From assembly GCA_016204905.1 (NCBI GenBank), contig JACQJU010000134.1:1-8961 (forward strand): DNA of 8,961 nucleotides, read 5' to 3'. Positions 1 through 6,535 of this stretch are shown here, in pieces (position 1 is the first letter of the stretch; the number at the start of each line of letters is the position of its first letter). The DNA is from Candidatus Gottesmanbacteria bacterium (lineage in GTDB: Bacteria > Patescibacteriota > Microgenomatia > 2-02-FULL-39-11). The translations under genes and the position numbers were made by a program. The notes beneath the pieces are model-generated. The model worked only from the letters and a program-made list of their open reading frames with translations. It did not search any database and had not been told where the DNA came from.

Positions 1-606
1 ATTGAATCCAATCCCATGCTTGGTTATAGAGGCGCTTATCGCTACGTCAACGATCCTGCTGTTTTTAAATTGGAAATCGAAGCCATAAAATTGGTCAGAA
101 ATAAATACGGTTATAAAAATTTGTATCTGATGATTCCATTTGTTAGAACAGTTAGCGAACTCATCGAAGTAAAAAAAATATCGGCTGCCAGTGGGCTTCA
201 AAGGTCTAGTAACTTTAAATTATGGATGATGGTAGAAATACCCTCAAACGTCATATTATTAGATAAATTTTGCGAGGTAGGAATAGATGGTATTTCTATA
301 GGATCCAATGATTTAACTATGTTAATATTAGGTACCGATAGGGATAATAGTGAAGTAGCCCCTGAATTTGATGAAAGAAACGAAGCCGTCCTCTGGGCCC
401 TAGAAAAGGTCCTCAAAACGGCACATAAATATAAGATTACGTCCTCTCTTTGTGGTCAGGCAGCCTCAGATTATCCCGATCTAGTGGAAAAATTGGTCAA
501 TTGGGGTATAACTTCTGTTTCCGTCAACCCCGACGCCGTTGATAGAACAAGAGAGATTATTTATAATTTGGAAAAGAGATTAGTACTAAAAAGATCATAT
601 CAATAA
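1..606 (+). CDS. ppsA: Phosphoenolpyruvate synthase, C-terminal part (5'-truncated by window edge)
   Basis: PEP synthase converts pyruvate + ATP + water to PEP + AMP + phosphate in the cytoplasm, the entry step of gluconeogenesis. The reading frame is open from base 1 (I-E-S-N-P-M-L-G-Y-R-G) to TAA at 604-606, so about 201 codons are present; the ATP-grasp and phosphohistidine domains lie outside. What is seen is the PEP-utilising TIM barrel: NPMLGYRG, LMIPFVRTVSE, MVEIPS, GSNDLTMLILGTDRD and CGQAASD. The Cys of CGQ (codon 151, bases 451-453) matches the acid/base cysteine of the PEP synthase/PPDK family. The family usually has GSNDLTQ, here GSNDLTM. SVNPDAV near the end is closer to PEP synthase (SxNPD) than to PPDK. 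The gene is followed after 9 nt by eno, in the same reading frame, so the two are probably co-transcribed. Confidence 0.93.
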   Translation: MESNPMLGYRGAYRYVNDPAVFKLEIEAIKLVRNKYGYKNLYLMIPFVRTVSELIEVKKISAASGLQRSSNFKLWMMVEIPSNVILLDKFCEVGIDGISIGSNDLTMLILGTDRDNSEVAPEFDERNEAVLWALEKVLKTAHKYKITSSLCGQAASDYPDLVEKLVNWGITSVSVNPDAVDRTREIIYNLEKRLVLKRSYQ

Positions 607-615
607 TTTGCTATT

Positions 616-1887
616 ATGCCAAAAATCACCAAAATTATCGCACGCCAAATATTAGATTCTAGAGCCACACCTACGATCGAAACTAAAGTAACTTTAGACA
701 ACGGTATCGAAGGTATAGATTCAGTACCCTCAGGCGCCTCTACAGGCAAAGACGAAGCCTTGGAACTACGCGATAACAATCCTGCAGTCTATATGGGCAA
801 AAGTGTCCTAAATGCAGTAAACAATGTAAATAATATAATTGCTCCGAGACTAATAGGTGCTGATGTAGAAAATCAGCAAGAGATTGATAAACTTCTGATA
901 GATCTCGACGGAACTCCGAATAAAGGCAAATTGGGTGCCAATAGTATATTGTCAGTTTCTATGTCTACAGTCAGAGCCGCTGCCACTACCAATAATCTCC
1001 CGCTTTATAAATATATTAGAGACATCGCCGAAAGGATGGTGATCAAATTATCTCCGCTTAGTGTGCCTATTCCGTTATTTAATGTGATTAATGGTGGCAA
1101 ACATGGTGCCGGAAATCTAAATATTCAAGAATTTATGATCATTCCTGCCTCCAATAAGACATATCATGAAGCTTTACAAATCGGTGTGGAAATTTATCAT
1201 AAATTAAAAGAGACTTTGATTTTTCGCAATGCAGTTGCCTCAGTCGGAGATGAAGGCGGTTTTGCTCCCAATCTCTCCACTAATATCGATGCCCTAGAAG
1301 CTATAGCCGAGGCTATAAGAAATAGTAACTATCGCCTCGGTGTTGATGTCTTCTTAGGACTCGATCTGGCCGCCAGTGTATTTTTGAAAAATGGTCGTTA
1401 CCAGCTTATTGATAGAGCCCAAGCTTACAGCCCAGATGAATTTATAGAATATTTGACCATCCTCCAAGATGAATATAAAATGTTATTATTCGAAGATCCT
1501 TTTGGCGAAGAAGAATGGGATACTTGGGTGAAATTTACGAGCAAATTGGGTGATAAAGTCTTTGTAGTCGGGGATGACCTCTTGGTTACTAATCCTAAAA
1601 AATTGGATCAAGCCATAAAGACACATGCCTGCAATAGTATCTTAGTTAAACTCAATCAGATAGGTACTTTTACCCAAACTTTGGAGGTAGTAAAAAATGC
1701 TCTGGCTGCCGGCTTTAAGAATATAGTTTCTCATCGCTCAGGCGAAACCACGGATACTTTCGTATCTGATTTGGCAGTCGGTTTATCGGCCGATTATGTC
1801 AAATTTGGTGCCCCGGCAAGAGGAGAACGTGTTGTCAAATACAATCGACTTCTAGAAATAGAAGAAGAATTAAGCCAGAAGTCTTAA
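616..1887 (+). CDS. eno: Enolase (2-phosphoglycerate dehydratase)
   Basis: Enolase interconverts 2-phosphoglycerate and PEP with Mg2+ in the cytosol. The 423-residue protein is full length for the bacterial family. Visible active-site landmarks are the N-terminal ARQILDSRATPT, the mobile loop SGASTGKDEALELRD with Ser42, GGKH His163, QEFMI Glu172, GDEGGFAP Glu213, Mg ligands Asp250 (LGLDLAAS), Glu293 (LFEDP) and Asp320 (VGDDL), base Lys345 (VKLNQIGT), SHRSGET His373-Arg374-Ser375, and Lys396 (VKFGAPARGER). All catalytic positions appear intact. ATG 616 is the first possible start after the in-frame ppsA stop and no Shine-Dalgarno site precedes it, so initiation probably depends on coupling to ppsA translation. 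The usual DxAASEF is DLAASVF here, a non-catalytic change. The product would supply 2-PG to GpmI, the next gene. Confidence 0.98.
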   Translation: MPKITKIIARQILDSRATPTIETKVTLDNGIEGIDSVPSGASTGKDEALELRDNNPAVYMGKSVLNAVNNVNNIIAPRLIGADVENQQEIDKLLIDLDGTPNKGKLGANSILSVSMSTVRAAATTNNLPLYKYIRDIAERMVIKLSPLSVPIPLFNVINGGKHGAGNLNIQEFMIIPASNKTYHEALQIGVEIYHKLKETLIFRNAVASVGDEGGFAPNLSTNIDALEAIAEAIRNSNYRLGVDVFLGLDLAASVFLKNGRYQLIDRAQAYSPDEFIEYLTILQDEYKMLLFEDPFGEEEWDTWVKFTSKLGDKVFVVGDDLLVTNPKKLDQAIKTHACNSILVKLNQIGTFTQTLEVVKNALAAGFKNIVSHRSGETTDTFVSDLAVGLSADYVKFGAPARGERVVKYNRLLEIEEELSQKS

Positions 1888-1911
1888 ATTCTAACGGCGT
1901 GCTTCATTATG

Positions 1912-1984
1912 CAACTTAATAACTATAAATGACTATTAATTCACAATAAATTTACTGACTGTAAATTAGGTAGTCATTAAGTTG
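1912..1984. repeat. Nested AT-rich inverted repeats in the eno-gpmI gap
   Basis: The 126-nt gap between eno and gpmI holds an outer inverted repeat, CAACTTAAT (1912-1920) with ATTAAGTTG (1976-1984). A second pair, AATGACTA (1928-1935) with TAGTCATT (1971-1978), shares the right arm, so the two are alternative pairings. Inside is a local hairpin AATTTAC-tgact-GTAAATT (1949-1967). No T-run follows, so it is not a classic intrinsic terminator. A weak promoter can be drawn across it (TTCACA at 1940-1945, 16-nt spacer, TAAATT at 1962-1967, about 40 nt of leader before gpmI). It may be a 5'-leader structure or an operator; the function is inferred only from shape and place. Confidence 0.4.
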
Positions 1985-2013
1985 TCACTAATTTTTAAGA
2001 ATTTCTATACGTC

Positions 2014-3657
2014 ATGAAAACCGTTTTACTTATCGTCTTAGATGGTTGGGGTATTGCTCCTCCATCACCCAGTAACGCTATTACTTCTGCCAAATTGCCT
2101 TTTTATACCAGACTATTGGCAACATATCCCCATGGTCTACTCCAAGCATCTGGTGAAGCTGTAGGGCTCCCCCGGGGTGAAGATGGCAATACCGAAACAG
2201 GTCATCTCAATATAGGAGCAGGTAGAGTCGTTTATCAAGATCTACCCCGTATCAACATGAGCATTGCCGATGGCACTTTTTTCCAAAATACTGCCTTTCT
2301 TTCGGCCCTTTCTCACGCCCAAAAAACAGATGGTAATCTTCATCTGCTAGGTTTAGTAGGATTAGGTGGCGTACACTCCAATATAGAACATTTATATTCC
2401 CTCATGGAAGTCTGCAAACAACATCAATTTGCCCGGGTTTATCTCCATCTCTTTACTGATGGTAGAGATTCGCCTCCTAAATCGGCCATCTCCTATTTGA
2501 CTCAAGTAGCAGACAAGATAAAAAGCCTATCTCTTGGTAAAATTGCCACTATAATGGGTAGATATTTTGCTATGGATAGGGATTTACGCTGGGAAAGGAC
2601 CGAGAAAGCCTACCAGGCACTGACACTAAGTATAGGCCGCAAAGCAGCCGATTTTGAGGAAGCTATAAAACTCGCCTACGACCAGGGAGAGACCGATGAA
2701 TTCATTACGCCTACTGTTATTACCGAAACCGACCAACCTGTAGCTACCATCAAAGAGGGTGATAGCGTAATATTTTTCAATTTCCGTATAGACAGGCCAA
2801 GGCAACTGATAAAATCATTTGTCTTAGATGAGTTTGAAAAAGATGCCAATTTAGTCGGCTTCGATCCCTTTGCAGTAAAATACTATAAAAAACATGAAGC
2901 CCAACCCTCGATTTATCGCGAGCCATTTAAGAGGGGTCCAAGAATAAAAGATCTTTTCTTTGTTACTATGACTGAATATAGCATGAATATTGACGTTTCT
3001 GCTGTCGCGTTCCCTCCCCAAAGAGTACTCTATCCACTGGGCAGAGTACTTTCAGAAAACGATATCAAACAATTACGCGTCTCGGAATCAGAAAAAGAAA
3101 GGTTTGTTACTTATTATTTCAATGGTCTTCTGGAAAAAGCTTTCCCCGGAGAAGACAGGCTGATTATACCTTCACCCACAATTGCTACCTATGACCTCAA
3201 ACCAGAGATGTCATCGTTAGAATTGACAGATAGACTAATCGAGCAATTAAAAAGACAAGAATATGGTTTTATTTTAGTAAATTATGCCAATCCTGATATG
3301 GTGGCCCATACAGGCAATCTGTCAGCCTCTATCCGTGCTTGTGAAGCAGTAGACTCTTGCTTAGGGCGGCTTATTCCCGAGATTCTATCCGTCGATGGTA
3401 CTATTTTTATCACCGGTGATCATGGTAATGCCGAAGAATTGATTGATAATACCACCGGCAAAGTCGATACTGAACATTCTACCGCCCCTGTACCTTTTAT
3501 TTGCATAAACAAAAATTGGGAAGGAAAAGGAAGCAGCGAGTTACCTCAAGGAATATTGGCCGACGTGGCTCCGACTATACTGTCGATGTTTGATATCATG
3601 AAACCCCCAAATATGATGGGTAGAAATCTCTTGGAAAATGTTTTAGACTTAGATTAA
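2014..3657 (+). CDS. gpmI: 2,3-bisphosphoglycerate-independent phosphoglycerate mutase
   Basis: This Mn2+-dependent enzyme of the alkaline phosphatase superfamily interconverts 2- and 3-phosphoglycerate through a phosphoenzyme. At 547 residues it is slightly longer than the usual ~510. Seen in order are MKTVLLIVLDGWG with metal-ligand Asp10, the nucleophile loop GNTETGHLNIGAGRVVYQD, GGVHSN with His121, TDGRDSPP with Asp151, GRYFAMDRD, FNFRIDRPRQ (Arg258, Arg261), ESEKERFVTYYFNG with Lys361, NYANPDMVAHTG (Asp428, His432), TGDHGNAEE (Asp469, His470) and TEHSTAPVP with His488. Metal and substrate residues are therefore present. The oddity is Thr60: the family motif is N-S-E-V-G-H with phosphoserine, and here it reads N-T-E-T-G-H. 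The N-terminal MKTVLLIVLDGWG fixes the start at ATG 2014; no Shine-Dalgarno is seen. It follows eno by 126 nt and precedes acs by 57 nt. Confidence 0.96.
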   Translation: MKTVLLIVLDGWGIAPPSPSNAITSAKLPFYTRLLATYPHGLLQASGEAVGLPRGEDGNTETGHLNIGAGRVVYQDLPRINMSIADGTFFQNTAFLSALSHAQKTDGNLHLLGLVGLGGVHSNIEHLYSLMEVCKQHQFARVYLHLFTDGRDSPPKSAISYLTQVADKIKSLSLGKIATIMGRYFAMDRDLRWERTEKAYQALTLSIGRKAADFEEAIKLAYDQGETDEFITPTVITETDQPVATIKEGDSVIFFNFRIDRPRQLIKSFVLDEFEKDANLVGFDPFAVKYYKKHEAQPSIYREPFKRGPRIKDLFFVTMTEYSMNIDVSAVAFPPQRVLYPLGRVLSENDIKQLRVSESEKERFVTYYFNGLLEKAFPGEDRLIIPSPTIATYDLKPEMSSLELTDRLIEQLKRQEYGFILVNYANPDMVAHTGNLSASIRACEAVDSCLGRLIPEILSVDGTIFITGDHGNAEELIDNTTGKVDTEHSTAPVPFICINKNWEGKGSSELPQGILADVAPTILSMFDIMKPPNMMGRNLLENVLDLD

Positions 3658-3704
3658 ATCAACTAATTATCAAATCAACAAATTATCCAATCAACCAATA
3701 TTAC
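3656..3704. repeat. Three imperfect ~16-bp tandem repeats between gpmI and acs
   Basis: The 57-nt gap is largely three tandem units of 16-17 bp built on AAATCAAC-N-AATTATC: 3656-3671, 3672-3688 and 3689-3704, the third decayed to AATCAACCAATATTAC. The first unit begins within the gpmI stop codon. There is no dyad symmetry and no ribosome binding site. TATTAC (3699-3704), exactly 10 nt before the acs ATG, could be a weak -10 box, but no good -35 accompanies it. The units may be a slippage product or spaced binding sites; nothing decides between them. Confidence 0.45.
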
Positions 3705-3714
3705 TCATACTGCC

Positions 3715-5553
3715 ATGCAAAATACATTTCACAAAACTAAAAAGTACTTTAAAATTACTCCTAATCTACTTTCTTACGATACAGTTTACAAGTCCTTTGA
3801 TTGGAAAAGGGCAGACTATCATCTGGATTGGTTTCCAGAAAATAAAATAAATGCTGCCTATAATGCTATAGATAGACACTTAAATACTTTTAGGAAGAAC
3901 AAAGTAGCGCTCTATTGGCTGGGCGATAATGACCAAAAACAGACCTACACATTCGAAGATCTGTCTAATCTTTCTAATCAGTTAGCCAATTACTTAAAAA
4001 GCCTGGGAGTCGCTAGGGGAGACAGAGTATTTCTCTTCCTACCTCGAATTCCCTATTTATATATCTCTTTCTTAGGAATTCTAAAAATTGGTGCAGTTGC
4101 GGGCACATTGTTTTCCGCCTTCCAGGAGCAGGCCCTTCTGGATCGCCTAATAAACAGCCAGGCCAAGGTTGTTATTACCGACTCCACATTAGGTACCAGA
4201 ATCAAAAATATAAAAGGCAAATTACCTCATCTAGAAAAAATAATTTTAGTCGATGATTCAACATTTTTACAAAAACTTTCCACTTTCTCCACCAAGACTC
4301 ACATTGCCCATATGGATAAAGAGGACTATGCCTTCATGCTTTACACATCTGGCACTACCGGTAAACCCAAAGGAGTTGTTCACCAACATCTGGCTATCCT
4401 CCAGGAACATTTAACCGCCAAATATGTACTCGATCTCAAAGATGAGGATACTTATTGGTGCACTGCAGATCCCGGCTGGGTGACGGGTATCGCTTATGAA
4501 ATATTGGGTTCCTGGAGTAATGGAGTTACGGCAATTGTTTATAGTGGCCGTTTTGATCCAGCTACCTGGTACAAAATTTTACAGGATTATAAAGTGACTA
4601 TTTGGTATACCGCACCTACCGCCATCCGCATGCTTATGGGAGCAGGTGATGATTTAGTTAAAAAATATAATTTAAGTCATCTTCGGCATCTTTGCTCGGT
4701 CGGCGAACCGCTCAATCCTGAAGCAATCAGATGGGGTCTTAAAGTCTTTGGTCTTCCTTTCCATGATAACTGGTGGCAGACAGAAACTGGAGCAATATGT
4801 ATAGCAAATTATCCTTGTCTAGATATTAAATTTGGTTCTATGGGTAAACCGGTTCCTGGTGTTATCGCTAATATAGTCGATGACGAAGGGAACGAACTGC
4901 CAGTTGGTAAAGAAGGAAACTTAGCTCTCAAAAAAGGCTGGCCTTCAATGATGAAAACTATTTGGCATAGACACATCAAATATGAATCTTATTTCATCAA
5001 AGATTGGTATCTATCCGGAGATCATGCCTATAAAGATAAAGATGGTTATTTTTGGTTTGTCGGAAGAGCTGATGATGTTATCAAAACCTCAGGTGAAAGG
5101 GTCGGACCGTTTGAGGTAGAATCAGCCCTAGTAGAGCATCCTAGCGTCGTTGAAGCCGGTGTTATAGGTAAACCAGATAAATTGCGGGGCGAAATAATCA
5201 AGGCCTTTATCGTCTTGAAACCAGAGTATCAGAAAAAGGTATCGTTAAGTCACCTCCGAGGTGGCGAAGCAACTGAGACTCAAACCACCCCTGGGGTAGC
5301 CCGCCTGCCTGCCGGCAGGCAGGGAAGGGATTCCCCGGGGGTGAAGGAATCAGTAAAGACTTACTCTGAACACCTCAAGGAAGAACTTTCTTTGTATGTC
5401 AAAAAGAACTTGGCCGGCCACGCCTATCCCAGGGAAATTGAATTTATTGATAGACTGCCCAAAACTCGTTCCGGAAAAATTATGCGCCGCATCTTAAAAG
5501 CGAAAGAAATGGGCCTTCCTATCGGTGATACTTCAACACTAGAGGAATATTAA
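3715..5553 (+). CDS. acs: AMP-forming acetyl-CoA synthetase with an in-frame repeat insertion
   Basis: The enzyme activates acetate with ATP to acetyl-AMP and transfers it to CoA, in the cytosol. The sequence follows the Bacillus AcsA type closely. Landmarks are the ATP loop YTSGTTGKPKG (210-220), YWCTADPGWVTG, WYTAPTAIRMLMGAG, SVGEPLNPEAIRWG, NWWQTETGA (352-360; Trp354 corresponds to the Trp that restricts the pocket to acetate), YLSGD Asp436, GRADDVIKTSGERVGPFEVE (450 onward) and the C-terminal PKTRSGKIMRR with catalytic Lys588, which in this family is the lysine controlled by acetylation. The protein is 612 residues against about 572 for B. subtilis AcsA. The excess is in one place, roughly residues 507-549, between AFIVLKPEYQ and SEHLKEELSLYVKKNLAGHAYPREIEF, where the coding DNA is a GC-rich palindromic repeat. 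The frame is kept and all motifs on both sides survive, so the enzyme is probably active. A related propionyl/acyl-CoA synthetase is less likely. Confidence 0.93.
   Translation: MQNTFHKTKKYFKITPNLLSYDTVYKSFDWKRADYHLDWFPENKINAAYNAIDRHLNTFRKNKVALYWLGDNDQKQTYTFEDLSNLSNQLANYLKSLGVARGDRVFLFLPRIPYLYISFLGILKIGAVAGTLFSAFQEQALLDRLINSQAKVVITDSTLGTRIKNIKGKLPHLEKIILVDDSTFLQKLSTFSTKTHIAHMDKEDYAFMLYTSGTTGKPKGVVHQHLAILQEHLTAKYVLDLKDEDTYWCTADPGWVTGIAYEILGSWSNGVTAIVYSGRFDPATWYKILQDYKVTIWYTAPTAIRMLMGAGDDLVKKYNLSHLRHLCSVGEPLNPEAIRWGLKVFGLPFHDNWWQTETGAICIANYPCLDIKFGSMGKPVPGVIANIVDDEGNELPVGKEGNLALKKGWPSMMKTIWHRHIKYESYFIKDWYLSGDHAYKDKDGYFWFVGRADDVIKTSGERVGPFEVESALVEHPSVVEAGVIGKPDKLRGEIIKAFIVLKPEYQKKVSLSHLRGGEATETQTTPGVARLPAGRQGRDSPGVKESVKTYSEHLKEELSLYVKKNLAGHAYPREIEFIDRLPKTRSGKIMRRILKAKEMGLPIGDTSTLEEY
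5251..5343. repeat. GC-rich multi-hairpin palindromic element inserted in frame in acs
   Basis: By count 64 of 93 bases are G or C (about 69%), far above the surrounding gene. It contains three hairpin units. First is CACCTC-c-GAGGTG (5251-5263). Second is a long outer stem pairing 5286-5296 (CACCCCTGGGG) with 5333-5343 (CCCCGGGGGTG), 11 positions with one G-T wobble. Third, inside the outer stem, is a perfect 20-bp palindrome at 5304-5323 with half-site CCTGCCTGCC, joined by a CCC (5300-5302)/GGG (5327-5329) pairing. It is translated as about residues 513-543 of Acs, including ARLPAGRQGR. An imperfect direct repeat flanks it: AAGGTATCGTTAAGTC (5236-5251) and AAGGAATCAGTAAAGAC (5344-5360). 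It resembles in principle the Rickettsia palindromic elements, which also insert in frame in genes; from memory, this CCTGCCTGCC palindrome recurs in CPR genomes, but no search was run. Confidence 0.8.
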
Positions 5554-5566
5554 TTCTATTGATTTA

Positions 5567-5593
5567 TTGAATAAATGTTATATCATTTATAAT
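5567..5593 (+). promoter_or_regulatory. Likely promoter of the aldolase-fbp pair
   Basis: TATAAT at 5588-5593 is a perfect -10 hexamer. TTGAAT at 5567-5572 can serve as a -35 with a short 15-nt spacer. The predicted start is near 5600, giving a leader of about 24 nt that carries the Shine-Dalgarno site. A dyad, ATAAATG (5571-5577) / CATTTAT (5584-5590), lies over the promoter and could be an operator or simple AT-richness. The placement suggests that aldolase and fbp can be expressed separately from the upstream genes. Confidence 0.5.
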
Positions 5594-5610
5594 ATGTTAT
5601 AAATATTATA

Positions 5611-5620
5611 AGAAGGAGAT
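5611..5620 (+). promoter_or_regulatory. Strong Shine-Dalgarno site of the aldolase gene
   Basis: AGAAGGAGAT, with AAGGAG at 5613-5618 ending 5 nt before ATG 5624, is the only strong ribosome binding site seen ahead of a gene in this window. It fixes the aldolase start and suggests high expression compared with its neighbours. Confidence 0.85.
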
Positions 5621-5623
5621 CTT

Positions 5624-6535
5624 ATGCAAGTAACTCACTATACCCCACTCGATGTACCACCGGAAAAGCGAGCTGAATATGAAAAAAATATAGAAAAAGC
5701 CACTCATGGCACAGGAAGACTTATGCTCTTTGCCGGAGATCAAAAAGTAGAGCACATGAATAATGATTTTTACGGCGAGGGCATAGCCCTAGATGATGCC
5801 GATGCCGAACATATGTTCCAAATAGCCAGTAAAGCCAAGATTGGCGTTTATGCTTCACAACTAGGACTGATTGCTCGCTACGGCATGGATTACAAAAATA
5901 TTCCTTATCTCGTGAAACTCAACTCCAAAACCAATTTAGTAAAAAAAGATCAGATGGACCCACGAAGTCCTCTTTTATATCCAGTCAGTTCCGTTGTCGA
6001 TTTCAAGAAAAATAGTGGTTTAAATATTTTGGGAGTTGGCTTTACAGTTTATACCGGGAGTGAGTACGAAGGAGAAATGATGGAGGATGCCGCCAGGATC
6101 GTCTACACAGCGCATCTAAACGGATTATTTGCCGTCCTCTGGATGTACCCTCGGGGCAAAGCAGTAGCCGATGAAAAAGATCCTCATCTGGTTGCCGGTG
6201 CCGCCGGAGTAGCCGCCTGTTTGGGCGCTGATTTTGTCAAAGTAAATTATCCTAAACCCAAAGAAGGAGATCGGGCCAAAGCTCTTGGCGAAGCAGTAGT
6301 TGCCGCAGGTCGAACTCGACTTATCTGTGCTGGTGGCAGCAGTATGGAAGTCAAAGATTTCTTACAGCAGCTTCACGACCAGATACACATATCAGGAACT
6401 TCCGGCAACGCTACTGGTCGCAATATTCACCAAAAACCGTTGGATGAAGCCATACGCTTTGCCAACGCAGTATCAGCCCTCACTTATGATAATGCATCAG
6501 CCGATGACGCCTTTGCTATCTATAACGGAAAATGA
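5624..6535 (+). CDS. fbaB: Class I fructose-1,6-bisphosphate aldolase, archaeal-type (DeoC/FbaB family)
   Basis: It catalyses reversible cleavage of fructose-1,6-bisphosphate to DHAP and glyceraldehyde-3-phosphate through a Schiff base, without metal. The 303-residue TIM barrel carries FAGDQKVEH with Asp39, LWMYPRG (Trp173, Tyr175), ADFVKVNYP with the likely Schiff-base Lys206, the phosphate-binding CAGGSS (235-240) and SGNATGRNIHQKP (260-272). This set matches the archaeal class I aldolases such as that of Thermoproteus tenax, rather than the zinc class II enzymes usual in bacteria. The start is set by the Shine-Dalgarno site. Its TGA stop overlaps the fbp ATG by 4 nt, so aldolase and phosphatase are translationally coupled and together turn triose phosphates into fructose-6-phosphate. 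A related aldolase of the family (for example LsrF or transaldolase-like) is less likely, given the fbp coupling. Confidence 0.9.
   Translation: MQVTHYTPLDVPPEKRAEYEKNIEKATHGTGRLMLFAGDQKVEHMNNDFYGEGIALDDADAEHMFQIASKAKIGVYASQLGLIARYGMDYKNIPYLVKLNSKTNLVKKDQMDPRSPLLYPVSSVVDFKKNSGLNILGVGFTVYTGSEYEGEMMEDAARIVYTAHLNGLFAVLWMYPRGKAVADEKDPHLVAGAAGVAACLGADFVKVNYPKPKEGDRAKALGEAVVAAGRTRLICAGGSSMEVKDFLQQLHDQIHISGTSGNATGRNIHQKPLDEAIRFANAVSALTYDNASADDAFAIYNGK

Noticed and set aside
198..416. Minus-strand open frame opposite ppsA
   Set aside because: It lies wholly antisense to well-conserved PEP synthase motifs and its product resembles no known protein.
1982..2011. Promoter for gpmI (TTGTCA, 18 nt, TATACG)
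   Set aside because: The predicted start would fall at about 2018, inside the gpmI coding sequence, yet the N-terminal residues MKTVLLIVLDGWG are clearly required for the metal site.
5251..5343. Rho-independent terminator or assembly error inside acs
   Set aside because: No T-run follows the stems. The frame is retained and the family's motifs continue on both sides, which an assembly error would not be expected to preserve.
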